From Colwellia piezophila ATCC BAA-637 (lineage in GTDB: Bacteria > Pseudomonadota > Gammaproteobacteria > Enterobacterales > Alteromonadaceae): DNA of 64,000 nt. This document shows, piece after piece, positions 15,442 to 25,601 of the stretch. The position numbers and the translations under genes are program-made. The notes under the pieces are model-generated. The model searched no databases. It saw only the letters and a list, made by a program, of their open reading frames with translations, and had not been told where the DNA came from. Where the stretch lies: assembly GCF_000378625.1 (NCBI RefSeq), contig NZ_KB905161.1, forward strand, positions 368,244 through 432,243, in the 5' to 3' direction. Within the stretch, counting starts at the first letter, position 1. Every line of letters begins with the position of its first letter.

Positions 15442-16062
15442 TTAAAGATGATGGGCATTTAAAAAGAGTTCGACGGCCTGCTCTACCTGTTGGCTAATTT
15501 CCTCATCGGTGACTTCTTTGTTAGGCAATAATAAACTTCGGGTATGCAATGGCCCTTTTGCCATTTCAATCAACATTTGCGCACTAAAATGACAGTTTTC
15601 AATTTTTAATAATTTTTGCTCAGTCAACCACTGCAAATAATCGGCTAAAGGTAAAATACCAGTCATCGGTCCTTTTTGATAAATCATTTCGCCTAACTCT
15701 GGAAACTTCACCACTTGCTGTACCACTAAGCGAAAGAGTGACATCAACTCTGGCGATAACATACCTTTTACAAACTTAAAACAGACTTGGTTCAGTGCGG
15801 TTTTTGCTGAAACATCACGATTTATCGAGGTTAGCGTTGCCGTTTGCACTGTTACTTGTCTTTGAATAACCGCCATTAACAAGCCCTGCTTATTACCAAA
15901 CTCGTTATAAATAGAACGCCTTGAGCCGCCGGTCTTAGTTATGATCATCGCTAAAGATGTTTCATCAAAGCCTTGTTGATAAAAAAGTGTTTGTGCTGCA
16001 TCAAGTATCAACAGGCCTCTGTCGCTAAGTTTTGTTATATCTAAAGTACTCGCTGTAACCAT
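15442..16062 (-). CDS. TetR-family repressor of the RND efflux operon
   Basis: A 206-residue regulator. An N-terminal TetR helix-turn-helix (ILDAAQTLFYQQGFDETSLAMIITKTGGSRRSIYNEFGNKQGLL, about residues 19-62) is followed by a helical ligand-binding domain. It is divergent from the RND efflux genes, and two palindromes lie in the shared intergenic region (16097-16118 and 16124-16141). This is the standard layout of a local, drug-inducible repressor that also represses itself. The inducer is unknown. Start ATG 16062. Confidence 0.9.
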   Translation of the reverse strand: MVTASTLDITKLSDRGLLILDAAQTLFYQQGFDETSLAMIITKTGGSRRSIYNEFGNKQGLLMAVIQRQVTVQTATLTSINRDVSAKTALNQVCFKFVKGMLSPELMSLFRLVVQQVVKFPELGEMIYQKGPMTGILPLADYLQWLTEQKLLKIENCHFSAQMLIEMAKGPLHTRSLLLPNKEVTDEEISQQVEQAVELFLNAHHL

Positions 16063-16091
16063 TGGTGATTGCCGTAAATGTAATTATGTTG

Positions 16092-16141
16092 TTGACTTTG
16101 GTACTGTATAGTACCAAAATATCTGGTACTGTGTAGTACCA
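16092..16141 (+). promoter_or_regulatory. Efflux promoter with two TetR operators
   Basis: A -35 TTGACT (16092-16097) and a -10-like CAAAAT (16115-16120) are spaced 17 bp. Operator 1 is a perfect palindrome, TTTGGTACT-N4-AGTACCAAA (16097-16118), lying between the promoter boxes. Operator 2 is TGGTACT-N4-AGTACCA (16124-16141), centred 25 bp downstream. Binding by the divergent TetR protein is inferred. Confidence 0.75.
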
Positions 16142-16223
16142 ATTGTACAGTGTTACAAAAATGATCTTTACTAATAGGGATATCCCTGCACTTTACTCAG
16201 TTAAAGCACCCAAAGGAACACGC

Positions 16224-17324
16224 ATGCGCCCGCTTTTATTTGTATTAATGACTTTATTTCTCGTTGGTTGTAATGAACCGGCTAAAGAAATAACTAAGCC
16301 AATTCGCCCTATCATGTGGACCAAGGTAGTCATAAGCCCTTTTGAACAAATCCGCACTCTGTCAGGCATTGTTGCTCCAGTAGAAGCAACAAAACTGAGT
16401 TTTGAAGTGCATGGTAAGCTGCAAAAAATTCACGTGAACTTAGGTAATGAGGTTGTCAAAGGGCAAGAGTTAGCGCGTTTAAATCAACGAAATTTTAATT
16501 TAGGCTTACAGTCTGCTCAAGCGAAATATCAACAAGCCCAAGCGACATTGTTGGACGCATTCAATAGCCATAAACGATACGAGAAACTACTTAAGCAAGG
16601 TGTTGTATCACAATCAGGCTTTGATAACGCCAAAGCAAATTATGATGCCAGTAAAAGTGCTGCTGATGTGACTCAGGCCCAACTAGATATTGCCCGTAAA
16701 AGCTTAGAAGACAGTATTTTATTAGCGCCCTATGACGGCATTATTACTAAACGCTTATTTGAGCCTTCCCAACAAATATCCGCAGGACAATCGCTCTTTG
16801 AAATTGAAGGCAAGCACGGTCTTGAGATTCATGTCATGGTACCAGAAACGCTGATTCGCGAATTAACTCATAATGCGATTATCCCCATCAAGTTCCCTGT
16901 TTTACCTGAATTAACTATGCAAGCTCGTATTACTGAAATTGGCACGCGTGCAGAGTTCGCTAATGCCTTCCCTGTCACTGTTGTGCTACAAGGTGATAAT
17001 GCTTTATTACGTGCGGGCATGACAGCCGAAGTCGAATTTTCTTTTGCCGGAACGGGCAGAACGGGTCATAAAGGTGATGTTATAAGTATTCCTGTCACAG
17101 CATTGAGTGCCGGTTTAGCACAAAAATCCTATGTATTTGTCTATAACAGTCAGACTCAACAAGTCATTAAAACGCAGGTACAAACAGAAAATATTTTCAA
17201 AAATGAAGTGTTCATTTCATCAGGCTTAAAACAAGGCGATATTATTGCCACTGCCGGTGTTGCCTTTCTACGAGATGGCCAACAAGTCAGTTTGGTTGAT
17301 AAAAACATCCAGCGCTTTAACTAA
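16224..17324 (+). CDS. RND efflux periplasmic adaptor lipoprotein
   Basis: I chose ATG 16224 (AAAGGA upstream) rather than TTG 16143, because translation then starts at a lipoprotein signal peptide with lipobox LVGC and Cys16 as the lipidated residue. The mature 350 residues follow the AcrA/MexA plan: a lipoyl half (KLSFEVHGKLQKIHVNLGNEV), a coiled-coil hairpin, a second lipoyl half (DSILLAPYDGIITKRL) and a beta-barrel. It links the RND pump downstream (24 bp gap) to an outer-membrane channel that is not encoded here. It is under control of the divergent TetR gene. Confidence 0.9.
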   Translation: MRPLLFVLMTLFLVGCNEPAKEITKPIRPIMWTKVVISPFEQIRTLSGIVAPVEATKLSFEVHGKLQKIHVNLGNEVVKGQELARLNQRNFNLGLQSAQAKYQQAQATLLDAFNSHKRYEKLLKQGVVSQSGFDNAKANYDASKSAADVTQAQLDIARKSLEDSILLAPYDGIITKRLFEPSQQISAGQSLFEIEGKHGLEIHVMVPETLIRELTHNAIIPIKFPVLPELTMQARITEIGTRAEFANAFPVTVVLQGDNALLRAGMTAEVEFSFAGTGRTGHKGDVISIPVTALSAGLAQKSYVFVYNSQTQQVIKTQVQTENIFKNEVFISSGLKQGDIIATAGVAFLRDGQQVSLVDKNIQRFN

Positions 17325-17348
17325 GCTAAGATAAAATTAGGAAATCTG

Positions 17349-20300
17349 ATGAACATTACCCAACTTGCTTTTACTTATCGAAAAAGCGTGTTTTTGATTA
17401 TGGCTGTGCTACTTGTTAACGGTATATTTGCCTATTTCACTTTACCTGCACAAGAAGATCCGACAATTACCATTCGTGAAGCGATTGTCAGTACTTCTTT
17501 TCCAGGCATGGCACCCGATAGAATAGAACAGCTAATCACTAAAAAACTTGAAGAAGAAATACGTAAGATACCCGAAGTCAAAGAAATAAAGTCGAGTTCA
17601 GCGACTGGTATTTCGATCATTCACGTTAAAATTTACGACCGCTATTTTAACCTTGATGATATTTGGCAAAACCTGCGCAATAAAGTGACTGCTGCCCATA
17701 GAAAAATGCCCTCAGGTACGCATGTACCTTTTGTTAATGATGAATTTGGTGATGTATCGGTTGTCACCCTAGCACTGACCGCTGATGGTTTTGACTTAGG
17801 TGAAATGTATGATATTGCCCAACATATTCGCGATACCCTATATGGCGTTGAGGGCACCAAGAAAATTGAGATATTAGGTCGCCAGGAAGAACGAATATTT
17901 CTAGAAGCTTCGAATGCTAGGCTCTCTCAACTAGGTATATCTCCGCAATCACTTATCAATGAATTACAAAAGCAGAACATTGTTCGCTCTGGTGGTCAGG
18001 TAAATATAGGCGCGGTTAGTTTTATTGTTGAGCCTTCAGGCAACTTTTCTAGTCTCGAGGATATTGGCAATACTTACATCAACATCCCCAATAGTGAAGA
18101 CTTTATTGCCCTAAAAGATGTGGTAACTTTACGCCGTGATTTTATCGATCCCCCTGATAAAACTGCTTATTGGAATGGTCAGCCCGCAATACTTTTTGCT
18201 ATCTCGATGTTGCAGCAAGACAATATTTTAGAATACGCGCCACGTGTACTCGATAAAATAAATGAAATTGAGTCGAGTTTACCTATCGGTTACCAGCTTA
18301 ACATTGCCACTTATCAAGCCGATCAAGTAGCAAAAACCATTAATGGTGTCTCGGTCAATGTACTGCAGACCTTAGCGATTGTGCTAGTGGTTGTTATTCT
18401 ATTTTTAGGTTTACGCACCGGCTTAATTGTTGGCGCTATTGTACCTTTTGTGATGTTAACCACATTAAGTATCATGCAGTTTAGTGATATGAAACTCGAG
18501 CGCATGAGTTTAGCGACCCTTATTATTTCGCTCGGCTTATTAGTTGATAATGGCATTGTAATCGCTGAAGACTTTAAGCGCCGCTTAGAAGAAGGCATTG
18601 CTCGTTATGATGCTATGTTGCAAGGTAGCAAAGAGTTGGCAATTCCCCTACTCAGTTCATCGGTAACAACTATTTTGTTTTTCTTACCCTTGATGTTGGC
18701 TGAGCATGTTGCTGGTGAATACACTCGTTCAATATCATTGGTAATTCTGATTACCCTACTAACGAGCTGGATATTGGCTTTATGCGTCACCCCACTGCTG
18801 TGTTACTTCTTTATTAAAGTGCCGAAAAACACCAAATCTAAAGGTGATAATGCTAGTAGCGAAACCTCACCACAAACACAGTCCAGTAAATTTTATCGTT
18901 ACTATGAAGCCTTTTTACATTGGCTACTTAAACATAAAGCGTTGTTTATGATGGCTATGTTGGCGTTATTTATTGGCGCTATCATTTCGATGAAGTATGT
19001 CGCGAAACAGTTTTTCCCTGACTCAGACCGTACCCAAATACTGGTGAATATCGACTTACCAAATGGTACCTCTGCCAAAGAAACAAATCGCCAGATGAAA
19101 GATATTTTCACCTGGTTAGACGATGATAATCGTTTTGACTTTATTGACAGTTATTCTGCTTATGTCGGCTTTAGTGGGCCAAGATTTGTGATGTCACTAA
19201 ACCCAGAAGACCCTGCGCAAAATAAGGGCTTCATGGTATTAAATGTTAAAGATGGTACTGATATCAGTGCCACCGTATTAAAACTTGATGAGCAAATAGA
19301 GCATAACTTCCCTAACGTATCAGCGCGCGTGAAGAAAATGTTTTTAGGGCCGTCAGACTCAAGCACGATTAAAATTCAAGTGAAGGGTCCTGACAAAGAA
19401 GTTATTTATAAAAAAGCCCAGAAAATTATGGCGGTATTACACGATGTTCCCAATACGCTTGATATACGAACCGATTGGGAAAACTTAATTACTAAGATAG
19501 ATGTGCAAATAGATCAACATAGAGCAAAACGATCAGGGCTAACTTCTGAAGAAATAGCGCAAGCGCTAGAAGCTTATTTTTCCGGATCTAAAATTACTGA
19601 GTTTCGCGAAGGTGATAATGTTATCCCGGTGGTATTAAGAGCAAAGCAAACTGAAAGAGAAGATCTAGACCGGCTTAGAACACTAAACATCTACTCTAAT
19701 AAAACGGGGCAAACCGTACCTTTATTTCAAGTGGCGAACTTAGCACCTTACAATCAATTTTCGATTATTCATCATGAAGATTTGTTCCGTACCATTAGTA
19801 TTCAAGCGCGCAATAGCGACATGGCCGCAGAAGATCTTAAGCTTGTTATTGATAAAAAAATTCAAGCCTTAGCCATCGATTTGCCGATAAATCATCGCAT
19901 TGAGTATGATGGTGTTATTAAGGAGTCTAAAGCAGCGCAAAAAGCCTTGGGCGCGAGTATGCCGATAGTGTTAGGGTTAGTATTAATATTATTAGTGGCG
20001 CAATTTAACTCCTTCAGACAAGCAGCGGTAATTACCCTAACTATCCCGCTATCTTTTATTGGCGCTGTCTTAGGGCTATTTTTGATGCAAGCACCTTTTG
20101 GCTTTATGGTCACGTTAGGCTTGTATAGCTTAGCGGGCATTATTATAAATAATGCCATTGTCTTAATTGATAGAATAAAAATTGAACGCGCGTCTGGAAA
20201 ATCTGACTATCAAGCAGTGATTGATGCCTGTTTAACACGTTTAAGGCCAATTGCTATGACAACTATCACCACGGTTATGGGCCTTTTACCGTTAATTATT

Positions 20301-20459
20301 GGCAATGACCCACTCTTTTACGGTATGGCAAATGTTATCGCCTTTGGCCTCGGTATAGGCACTATTTTAACCTTAGCGGTGGTACCTGCCCTGTATTGTA
20401 GTTTTTATAAAATTACTGACACCCGAAAAAATCCAAGTCCCTTACCAAGCATGAGCTAA
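17349..20459 (+). CDS. RND-family multidrug efflux transporter (AcrB-type)
   Basis: A 1036-residue inner-membrane proton-driven pump with 12 predicted helices and two large periplasmic loops. Visible family features: an N-terminal helix with FTYRKSVF, SFPGMAPDRIEQLITKKLEEEI in the porter domain, the LATLIISLGLLVDNGIVIAEDFKRRLEEG helix with its conserved acidic residue, and the C-terminal repeat AGIIINNAIVLIDRIKIER. The length is normal for hydrophobe/amphiphile RND pumps. It forms an operon with the adaptor upstream (24 bp). No outer-membrane protein gene follows, so a TolC encoded elsewhere is expected. Confidence 0.93.
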   Translation: MNITQLAFTYRKSVFLIMAVLLVNGIFAYFTLPAQEDPTITIREAIVSTSFPGMAPDRIEQLITKKLEEEIRKIPEVKEIKSSSATGISIIHVKIYDRYFNLDDIWQNLRNKVTAAHRKMPSGTHVPFVNDEFGDVSVVTLALTADGFDLGEMYDIAQHIRDTLYGVEGTKKIEILGRQEERIFLEASNARLSQLGISPQSLINELQKQNIVRSGGQVNIGAVSFIVEPSGNFSSLEDIGNTYINIPNSEDFIALKDVVTLRRDFIDPPDKTAYWNGQPAILFAISMLQQDNILEYAPRVLDKINEIESSLPIGYQLNIATYQADQVAKTINGVSVNVLQTLAIVLVVVILFLGLRTGLIVGAIVPFVMLTTLSIMQFSDMKLERMSLATLIISLGLLVDNGIVIAEDFKRRLEEGIARYDAMLQGSKELAIPLLSSSVTTILFFLPLMLAEHVAGEYTRSISLVILITLLTSWILALCVTPLLCYFFIKVPKNTKSKGDNASSETSPQTQSSKFYRYYEAFLHWLLKHKALFMMAMLALFIGAIISMKYVAKQFFPDSDRTQILVNIDLPNGTSAKETNRQMKDIFTWLDDDNRFDFIDSYSAYVGFSGPRFVMSLNPEDPAQNKGFMVLNVKDGTDISATVLKLDEQIEHNFPNVSARVKKMFLGPSDSSTIKIQVKGPDKEVIYKKAQKIMAVLHDVPNTLDIRTDWENLITKIDVQIDQHRAKRSGLTSEEIAQALEAYFSGSKITEFREGDNVIPVVLRAKQTEREDLDRLRTLNIYSNKTGQTVPLFQVANLAPYNQFSIIHHEDLFRTISIQARNSDMAAEDLKLVIDKKIQALAIDLPINHRIEYDGVIKESKAAQKALGASMPIVLGLVLILLVAQFNSFRQAAVITLTIPLSFIGAVLGLFLMQAPFGFMVTLGLYSLAGIIINNAIVLIDRIKIERASGKSDYQAVIDACLTRLRPIAMTTITTVMGLLPLIIGNDPLFYGMANVIAFGLGIGTILTLAVVPALYCSFYKITDTRKNPSPLPSMS

Positions 20460-20690
20460 ACATAGTTCTGTGCGCTAGAGCATTGAAAATAACGGCTGAC
20501 ATACTCGCTAGGTTCTTTAACACGGAATCTCAGCGAGTAGGCTTTGGCCTGTTTAACGGATATTCGTAGCAAGCTAAGCTTCTTAGTTATTCGCCCTGCG
20601 GGTATACTCAACTCAACTAAATTTTGCTAAACTGCGCCAATTAGCCCACTCCTCTGTTTACTCGTAAACATTCTAGATAAAGAAGATTAA

Positions 20691-21191
20691 ATGACTGATA
20701 ACACCCCTGCTACTTTTCCTCGCGCTGGCTTTAGACGACGTTTTGGCTCATGGATTTATGATTTCCTGCTGTCTTTTTCCGTCTATATGGTAGCGGGAGC
20801 GGTTTCTTTTTTATTAATATATCTAGGCCATTATATGGGTCTGTATGGCATGCAAGGCGAACAACATTTTTCCGATACTATTGCCAATACCGCTTGGTTA
20901 AAGTGGCCAAATGAATTATGGAAAATGGCTTGGGTGGTTTTTTTCTTTGTCTATTTCTGGACTAAAAATGGCCAAACACTCGGTATGAGAGCATGGCGTT
21001 TGCGCCTACAAAATCTTGATGGCTCACTGTTAAGTAAAACCACAGCCCTTAAACGCTTAGTGCCGACGTTATTAGGCTTAGGTAATATTTTAGTTATTGT
21101 TGATCGGAAGAATAAGCTGAGTTTACAAGATAGACTGACCAAAACTGAAGTGGTAGTGCTGTCGCTAGATGCGAACCGAGGCAGGCTGTAG
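20691..21191 (+). CDS. RDD-family membrane protein
   Basis: A 166-residue integral membrane protein with the RDD arrangement: Arg at FRRRFGSWIYDFLLSF with Asp in helix 1, and further helices around residues 28-50 and 80-95, then GMRAWRLRLQNLDG and a C-terminal DRKNKLSLQDRLTKTEVV. RDD proteins are thought to act in ion or small-molecule transport, but the function of this branch is not settled. It stands alone, with its own ribosome site (AAAGAAG), between the RND operon and the convergent lptG. Confidence 0.85.
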   Translation: MTDNTPATFPRAGFRRRFGSWIYDFLLSFSVYMVAGAVSFLLIYLGHYMGLYGMQGEQHFSDTIANTAWLKWPNELWKMAWVVFFFVYFWTKNGQTLGMRAWRLRLQNLDGSLLSKTTALKRLVPTLLGLGNILVIVDRKNKLSLQDRLTKTEVVVLSLDANRGRL

Positions 21192-21234
21192 CCTCTGATG
21201 CCAGACTATGAGAAAACGTTCGGGCGTAAACACC

Positions 21235-21306
21235 CTCCTACAGTGTGCCTGTAGGAGCGACTTTAGCCGCGAACAATGTTAGATTCCCGACAAGCAACCT
21301 CGGGAA
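21235..21306. repeat. REP-like palindromic element
   Basis: Hairpin CTCCTACA (21235-21242) / TGTAGGAG (21250-21257) is followed by GCGACTTTAGCCGCG and a second hairpin TTCCCGA/TCGGGAA (21284-21306). The TGTAGGAGCG-TTTAGCCGCG form is the classic look of bacterial REP sequences. It lies between convergent genes. Confidence 0.5.
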
Positions 21307-21352
21307 TGACGATAAGTATTAGCAAATTTGTTAGCTTTACTTAATTCAGTAC

Positions 21353-22417
21353 TTAAGCTTTCTTGCTAATAAAGTACCAAGCAAAACTAACAAAAATTAT
21401 ACTCGGTAGCGTCGCCCCCAGTATTGGCGGCAACTGAAACACTAAACTTAATGAGCCTAACACTTCATTACTAATAAAAAAGAGTATACCGGTAAAAACG
21501 CCCATCATAATGCGCGCCCCCATAGAAACAGTGCGCAAAGGTCCAAAAATAAATGAAAGTGCCACTAGCAACATTACCGCAACGGTGAATGGCTGCATTA
21601 TTTTTCGCCAGAAGGCGAGCTGATATCGGCTAGAATCTTGTTCATTTGCTTCTAAATAATCTAAATAATCAATTAAACCACGTAAAGAAAGTGACTCTGG
21701 TGTTACCGTTACTACACTCAGTTTTTTCGGTGTGAGTGACGAATTCCAAATTTTTTGACTATGCTTTTTAGTAATGATCTTATCTTCTAATAAGATGAAC
21801 TCCTCTACATCCGTCAACAACCAACTATTCTCTTGATATTTAGCACTTTTCGCAGAAAGCCAACTATCAATTTCCAATTGTTCATTAAAGCCGTAAATTT
21901 GCACTTTTTTCAATTGACCTTTGTCGAGCACTTCACCAATATTAACGAAGTAATCTCCATCTTTAGCCCATACGCCGTTTTTAGAGGCAATTAAGCTACC
22001 GCCCGAAATAGCCTGCGCACGTATCTCACGTGCCTTGGCTTCCCCGCTTGGCGCTAACCATTCACCAATAGCCATACTGACGATAATCAATAGAATAGCG
22101 GTTTTCATCACCGATTTGATAATGTCTAACTTCGATAGACCCGCGGCCTGCATTACCACCAGTTCACTATTACTAGCAAGCATGCCGATACCTATTAAAC
22201 CGCCAATTAATGCCGACATAGGAAAGAATATTTCTACATCGCGTGGTACCGCATACAATACGTATAATGCCGCATGAGCTAAGTCGTAATTACCTCGCCC
22301 TATCGCGCGCATTTGTTCAACAAATTTAATAATGCCACTGACGTTAACAAATACCGCCAAGGTGATAAATGTTGTCGAAGCAATGATGCGGCCAATATAA
22401 AGATCAAGAATACGCAT
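21353..22417 (-). CDS. lptG: LPS export ABC transporter permease LptG
   Basis: A 354-residue YjgP/YjgQ-family permease. The N-terminus (RILDLYIGRIIASTTFITLAVF) is typical of LptG; two groups of three helices flank a periplasmic jellyroll domain (about residues 110-265). With LptF and the LptB ATPase (not in this window) it extracts LPS from the inner membrane and pushes it along LptC-A-D. It overlaps the upstream lptF stop by one base (TAATG), so the two subunits are translationally coupled. Confidence 0.95.
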   Translation of the reverse strand: MRILDLYIGRIIASTTFITLAVFVNVSGIIKFVEQMRAIGRGNYDLAHAALYVLYAVPRDVEIFFPMSALIGGLIGIGMLASNSELVVMQAAGLSKLDIIKSVMKTAILLIIVSMAIGEWLAPSGEAKAREIRAQAISGGSLIASKNGVWAKDGDYFVNIGEVLDKGQLKKVQIYGFNEQLEIDSWLSAKSAKYQENSWLLTDVEEFILLEDKIITKKHSQKIWNSSLTPKKLSVVTVTPESLSLRGLIDYLDYLEANEQDSSRYQLAFWRKIMQPFTVAVMLLVALSFIFGPLRTVSMGARIMMGVFTGILFFISNEVLGSLSLVFQLPPILGATLPSIIFVSFAWYFISKKA

Positions 22418-23583
22418 TATTTTTCCTTTTCTTGATTGTTACTAGCGGCTGATTTACGTTTAAAACGCGGAAATTTTGCTTTGAGAATACGGCCACTACT
22501 GCGTTCTTTCATTAACAGCATAATGCCGATAAATAAGGCACTGAAATGGATAGGCCATAAGCCGATAGCACTGGGAATAGCATTTTTTTCGATGGCTGAA
22601 CGCATTGACGTTAACAATAACAAATAGCCTAAAAAGAGCATCAATGCCGGTAACATTTTAGCGAATTTACCTTGCCTTGGGTTAACCACACTTAACGGTA
22701 CGGCAATAAAAACGAGGATAATACACAGTAAAGGAAAGGCTATTCGCCATTGGATTGTGGCGCGATAAGCTGATTCTAATTCTGGCGAAATGTTATTATA
22801 AAGCTCAACTGTGGTTAAAGCGCTTAATTTTCGGTGTTTATGCTCAACTTCTTGATCTTTAATTTGGATATAATATTTTTTAAAGGCAACAGATTGGAAT
22901 TCATTGGTATTAATATCTCTGTGGTAACGAATACCATCGCCGAGTACTAATTGTTGCGAGCCTGTTTCATCCTCAAAAACTCGGCCACTTTTAGCGTAGA
23001 CTAAACTTGAGTTGATAATGCTGGCATCGGCATCAGCGCCTGATGGCATTTGAGCAACAAACACCTTATTAAAGCTGTTATTTTTACGGTCTTTATCATG
23101 GATAAACACTACAGCATCTTGGTTACCCGTTTGTTGAAAACGCCCTGACACTAAGGCACTTAAGCCAGAATCGGCAGCGAGTTCCTCTTTTACTTGATAT
23201 TGATATTCTGAGGCGAGTGGCGCAAGGTATAAAGTAAAAACACCGGTAAAGATGGCGGTAATAACGGCTAAGACGAGCGTTACCCGTACCACATACCATT
23301 CACTAACACCGCAAGCGTGCAACACGGTCATTTCACTGTCTGCATAAATGCGACCATAAGCGAGTAAAACCCCTAGAAATAAACTAAGAGGTAAAATAAA
23401 ACCGGCCAAATCAGGTATTTTTAGGGCAATAAAGGTCATCACCAATTGTCCAGGGATACTTCCTTCTGAAGCATCGCCGAGAACACGAACAAACTTTTGA
23501 CTGATAAAAATAGTCATTAACACAAAAAATACTGCTAATTGTGTTTTGGCGACTTCTTTTAATAAATAACGAAAAATGATCAC
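22417..23583 (-). CDS. lptF: LPS export ABC transporter permease LptF
   Basis: A 388-residue partner of LptG. I placed the start at GTG 23583 because LptF proteins begin with the IIFRYLLKEVAKTQLAVFF helix; the frame extends 15 codons further upstream without homology. Three helices, a periplasmic jellyroll (about 115-270) and three more helices follow, then a basic tail (about 365-388). It is divergent from pepA, the conserved arrangement in many gammaproteobacteria, and is co-transcribed with lptG. Confidence 0.93.
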   Translation of the reverse strand: MIIFRYLLKEVAKTQLAVFFVLMTIFISQKFVRVLGDASEGSIPGQLVMTFIALKIPDLAGFILPLSLFLGVLLAYGRIYADSEMTVLHACGVSEWYVVRVTLVLAVITAIFTGVFTLYLAPLASEYQYQVKEELAADSGLSALVSGRFQQTGNQDAVVFIHDKDRKNNSFNKVFVAQMPSGADADASIINSSLVYAKSGRVFEDETGSQQLVLGDGIRYHRDINTNEFQSVAFKKYYIQIKDQEVEHKHRKLSALTTVELYNNISPELESAYRATIQWRIAFPLLCIILVFIAVPLSVVNPRQGKFAKMLPALMLFLGYLLLLTSMRSAIEKNAIPSAIGLWPIHFSALFIGIMLLMKERSSGRILKAKFPRFKRKSAASNNQEKEK

Positions 23584-23997
23584 AAAAAGATCCCGTAAAA
23601 ACGTAGTATTTTTCTGACATAATGGCAAATATTGAGTAAACTTGTCGTTTTCATAAGTAAACTATATAGTCAGTAACTAACGAATATTGATGAGTGCGAC
23701 TATAATTATAGCCCTTAGCGATATCAATTGAATAGCCAAGAGTGCTATTTTTTACTTATTTTAGCAAGTTATACCAAGCTGATTAACTAATTGAGCAACT
23801 TAAAACTACATTAACGAGCTTAGAACAAGCAAAATGCATCAAACATAGTTATTCTATATTTAATTCATTTTATGATGTGATCAATTTACTCATCAGTTCC
23901 CAATAGATCAGCTAAGTGAGCAATTAATTCGCCTAATTGGTATTAAGCGAATTAAATACCTAAATAAACACCCAACAAATTTGTAAAAGGAAAAGTC
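23584..23997. other. Divergent lptF / pepA control region
   Basis: A 414-bp AT-rich region between divergent genes. A palindromic CTATAATTATAG (~23701-23712) provides a -10-like TATAAT on both strands and may serve lptF. Short inverted blocks around AATTGAGCAACTT and AATTGGTATTAAGCG lie nearer pepA. I see no gene and no clear operator. Confidence 0.35.
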
Positions 23998-25503
23998 ATG
24001 GAGTTCAGTGTAAAAAGCGGCAGTCCCGAAAAACAACGTAGCGCTTGTATTGTAGTGGGTGTTTTTGAACCACGTAGACTTAGCGGTACAGCCGAACAGC
24101 TTGATGAAATAAGTGGCGGTTACATAAGCAACCTTTTACGTAAAGGTGATTTAGAAGGTAAATCAGGACAGATGTTATTATTGCATCATGTGCCTAATAT
24201 TTTAAGCGAACGTGTTTTACTCGTTGGCTGTGGTAAAGAGCGCGAGCTTGATGAACGTCAATATCGTCAAATCATTACCAAAACAATTCATACCTTAAAT
24301 GAAACCGGTTCAATGGAAGCAGTATGTTTCTTATCTGAACTACATGTTAAAGGCCGTGATATTTATTGGAAAGTACGTCAAGCAGTAGAAGCCGCACAAG
24401 ATGGTTTATACAGCTTTGATAGTTTAAAAACACGTAAAGCCGAGCCTCGCCGCCCTTTACGTAAAATCGTATTTAATGTACCAACACGTCGTGAATTACC
24501 TATTGGTGAGCGCGCTGTTCATCATGCATTGGCCATTGCTGAGGGTGTTACTACCTGTAAGAATGTTGCCAACATGCCGCCAAACATTTGTAATCCGGCT
24601 TATCTTGCTGAACAAGCAAAGATCCTTGACAGTGATTATGAAAAGGTCACTACCACGGTTGTTGGCGAAAAAGAAATGGAAGAGCTTGGCATGGGTTCAT
24701 ACCTTGCTGTAGGTCGTGGCTCTGTCAATGAATCATTAATGAGCATTATTAAATATGATGGTGCTGGTGATGATTCAAAACCACTCGTTCTGGTCGGTAA
24801 AGGCTTAACGTTTGACAGTGGTGGTATTTCATTAAAACCAGGCTTAGGCATGGACGAAATGAAATATGATATGGGTGGTGCTGCTGGTGTTTTAGGTGCT
24901 ATGCATGCCCTTGCCGAACTTAACTTATCTATCAATGTTATTGGCGTTTTAGCGGGTTGTGAGAACATGCCAAGCAGTAATGCTTATCGTCCTGGTGATA
25001 TTTTAACAACTATGTCTGGGCAAACGGTTGAAGTACTAAATACTGATGCCGAAGGTCGTTTAGTTTTATGTGACGCACTTACCTATGTTGAGCGTTTTAA
25101 CCCTGATGCGGTTATTGATGTAGCAACTTTAACCGGTGCTTGTGTAGTTGCACTTGGTGCACATGCGACCGGGCTATTAAGTAGTCATAATCCTCTTGCC
25201 CACGAGCTATTAAATGCTTCAGAGCAAAGCGGTGACAGAGCATGGCGCTTGCCGTTATGGGATGATTATCAAGATCAACTTGAAAGCCCATTTGCTGACT
25301 TTACCAATTTAGGTGGCAAAGAGGCCGGCACTATTACCGCGGCTTGTTTCTTATCAAAATTCACTAAGAAGTATAACTGGGCCCATTTAGATATTGCGGG
25401 CACAGCATGGCGCAGTGGTAAAAATAAAGGTGCTACTGGTCGCCCGGTAAGCATGCTAACGCAATTTTTACTGAACCGTGCCGGTCAAGAGCAAGGCGAG
25501 TAA
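23998..25503 (+). CDS. pepA: Leucyl aminopeptidase PepA (M17)
   Basis: A 501-residue two-metal aminopeptidase, close to the E. coli length of 503. The catalytic half shows [16 protein letters not shown] (metal-binding Lys and Asp), the M17 signature [10 protein letters not shown] with metal-binding Asp and Glu, and the closing [17 protein letters not shown]. The N-terminal domain is normal. In E. coli PepA also binds DNA at cer sites and carAB. A strong AAAAGGAAAA ribosome site precedes ATG. It is followed by a REP-like element and holC, the common gammaproteobacterial order pepA-holC-valS. Confidence 0.97.
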   Translation: MEFSVKSGSPEKQRSACIVVGVFEPRRLSGTAEQLDEISGGYISNLLRKGDLEGKSGQMLLLHHVPNILSERVLLVGCGKERELDERQYRQIITKTIHTLNETGSMEAVCFLSELHVKGRDIYWKVRQAVEAAQDGLYSFDSLKTRKAEPRRPLRKIVFNVPTRRELPIGERAVHHALAIAEGVTTCKNVANMPPNICNPAYLAEQAKILDSDYEKVTTTVVGEKEMEELGMGSYLAVGRGSVNESLMSIIKYDGAGDDSKPLVLVGKGLTFDSGGISLKPGLGMDEMKYDMGGAAGVLGAMHALAELNLSINVIGVLAGCENMPSSNAYRPGDILTTMSGQTVEVLNTDAEGRLVLCDALTYVERFNPDAVIDVATLTGACVVALGAHATGLLSSHNPLAHELLNASEQSGDRAWRLPLWDDYQDQLESPFADFTNLGGKEAGTITAACFLSKFTKKYNWAHLDIAGTAWRSGKNKGATGRPVSMLTQFLLNRAGQEQGE

Positions 25504-25582
25504 TTGTAGCAGGGAATTTATTCCCGATTGTCACGCTCATACACGAGTATGAGCTTAATCGCGGTTAAAGCCGCTACTACAA
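25504..25582. repeat. REP/BIME-like element between pepA and holC
   Basis: It is bounded by TTGTAG (25504) and CTACAA (to 25582). Inside are three hairpins: GGGAAT/ATTCCC, a perfect GCTCATAC/GTATGAGC with loop ACGA (25535-25554), and GCGG/CCGC. It resembles the element at 21235-21306. It probably forms a stable RNA structure that separates pepA from holC mRNA. Confidence 0.55.
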
Positions 25583-25601
25583 ATTAACTTAGGCGAAAAC
25601 A

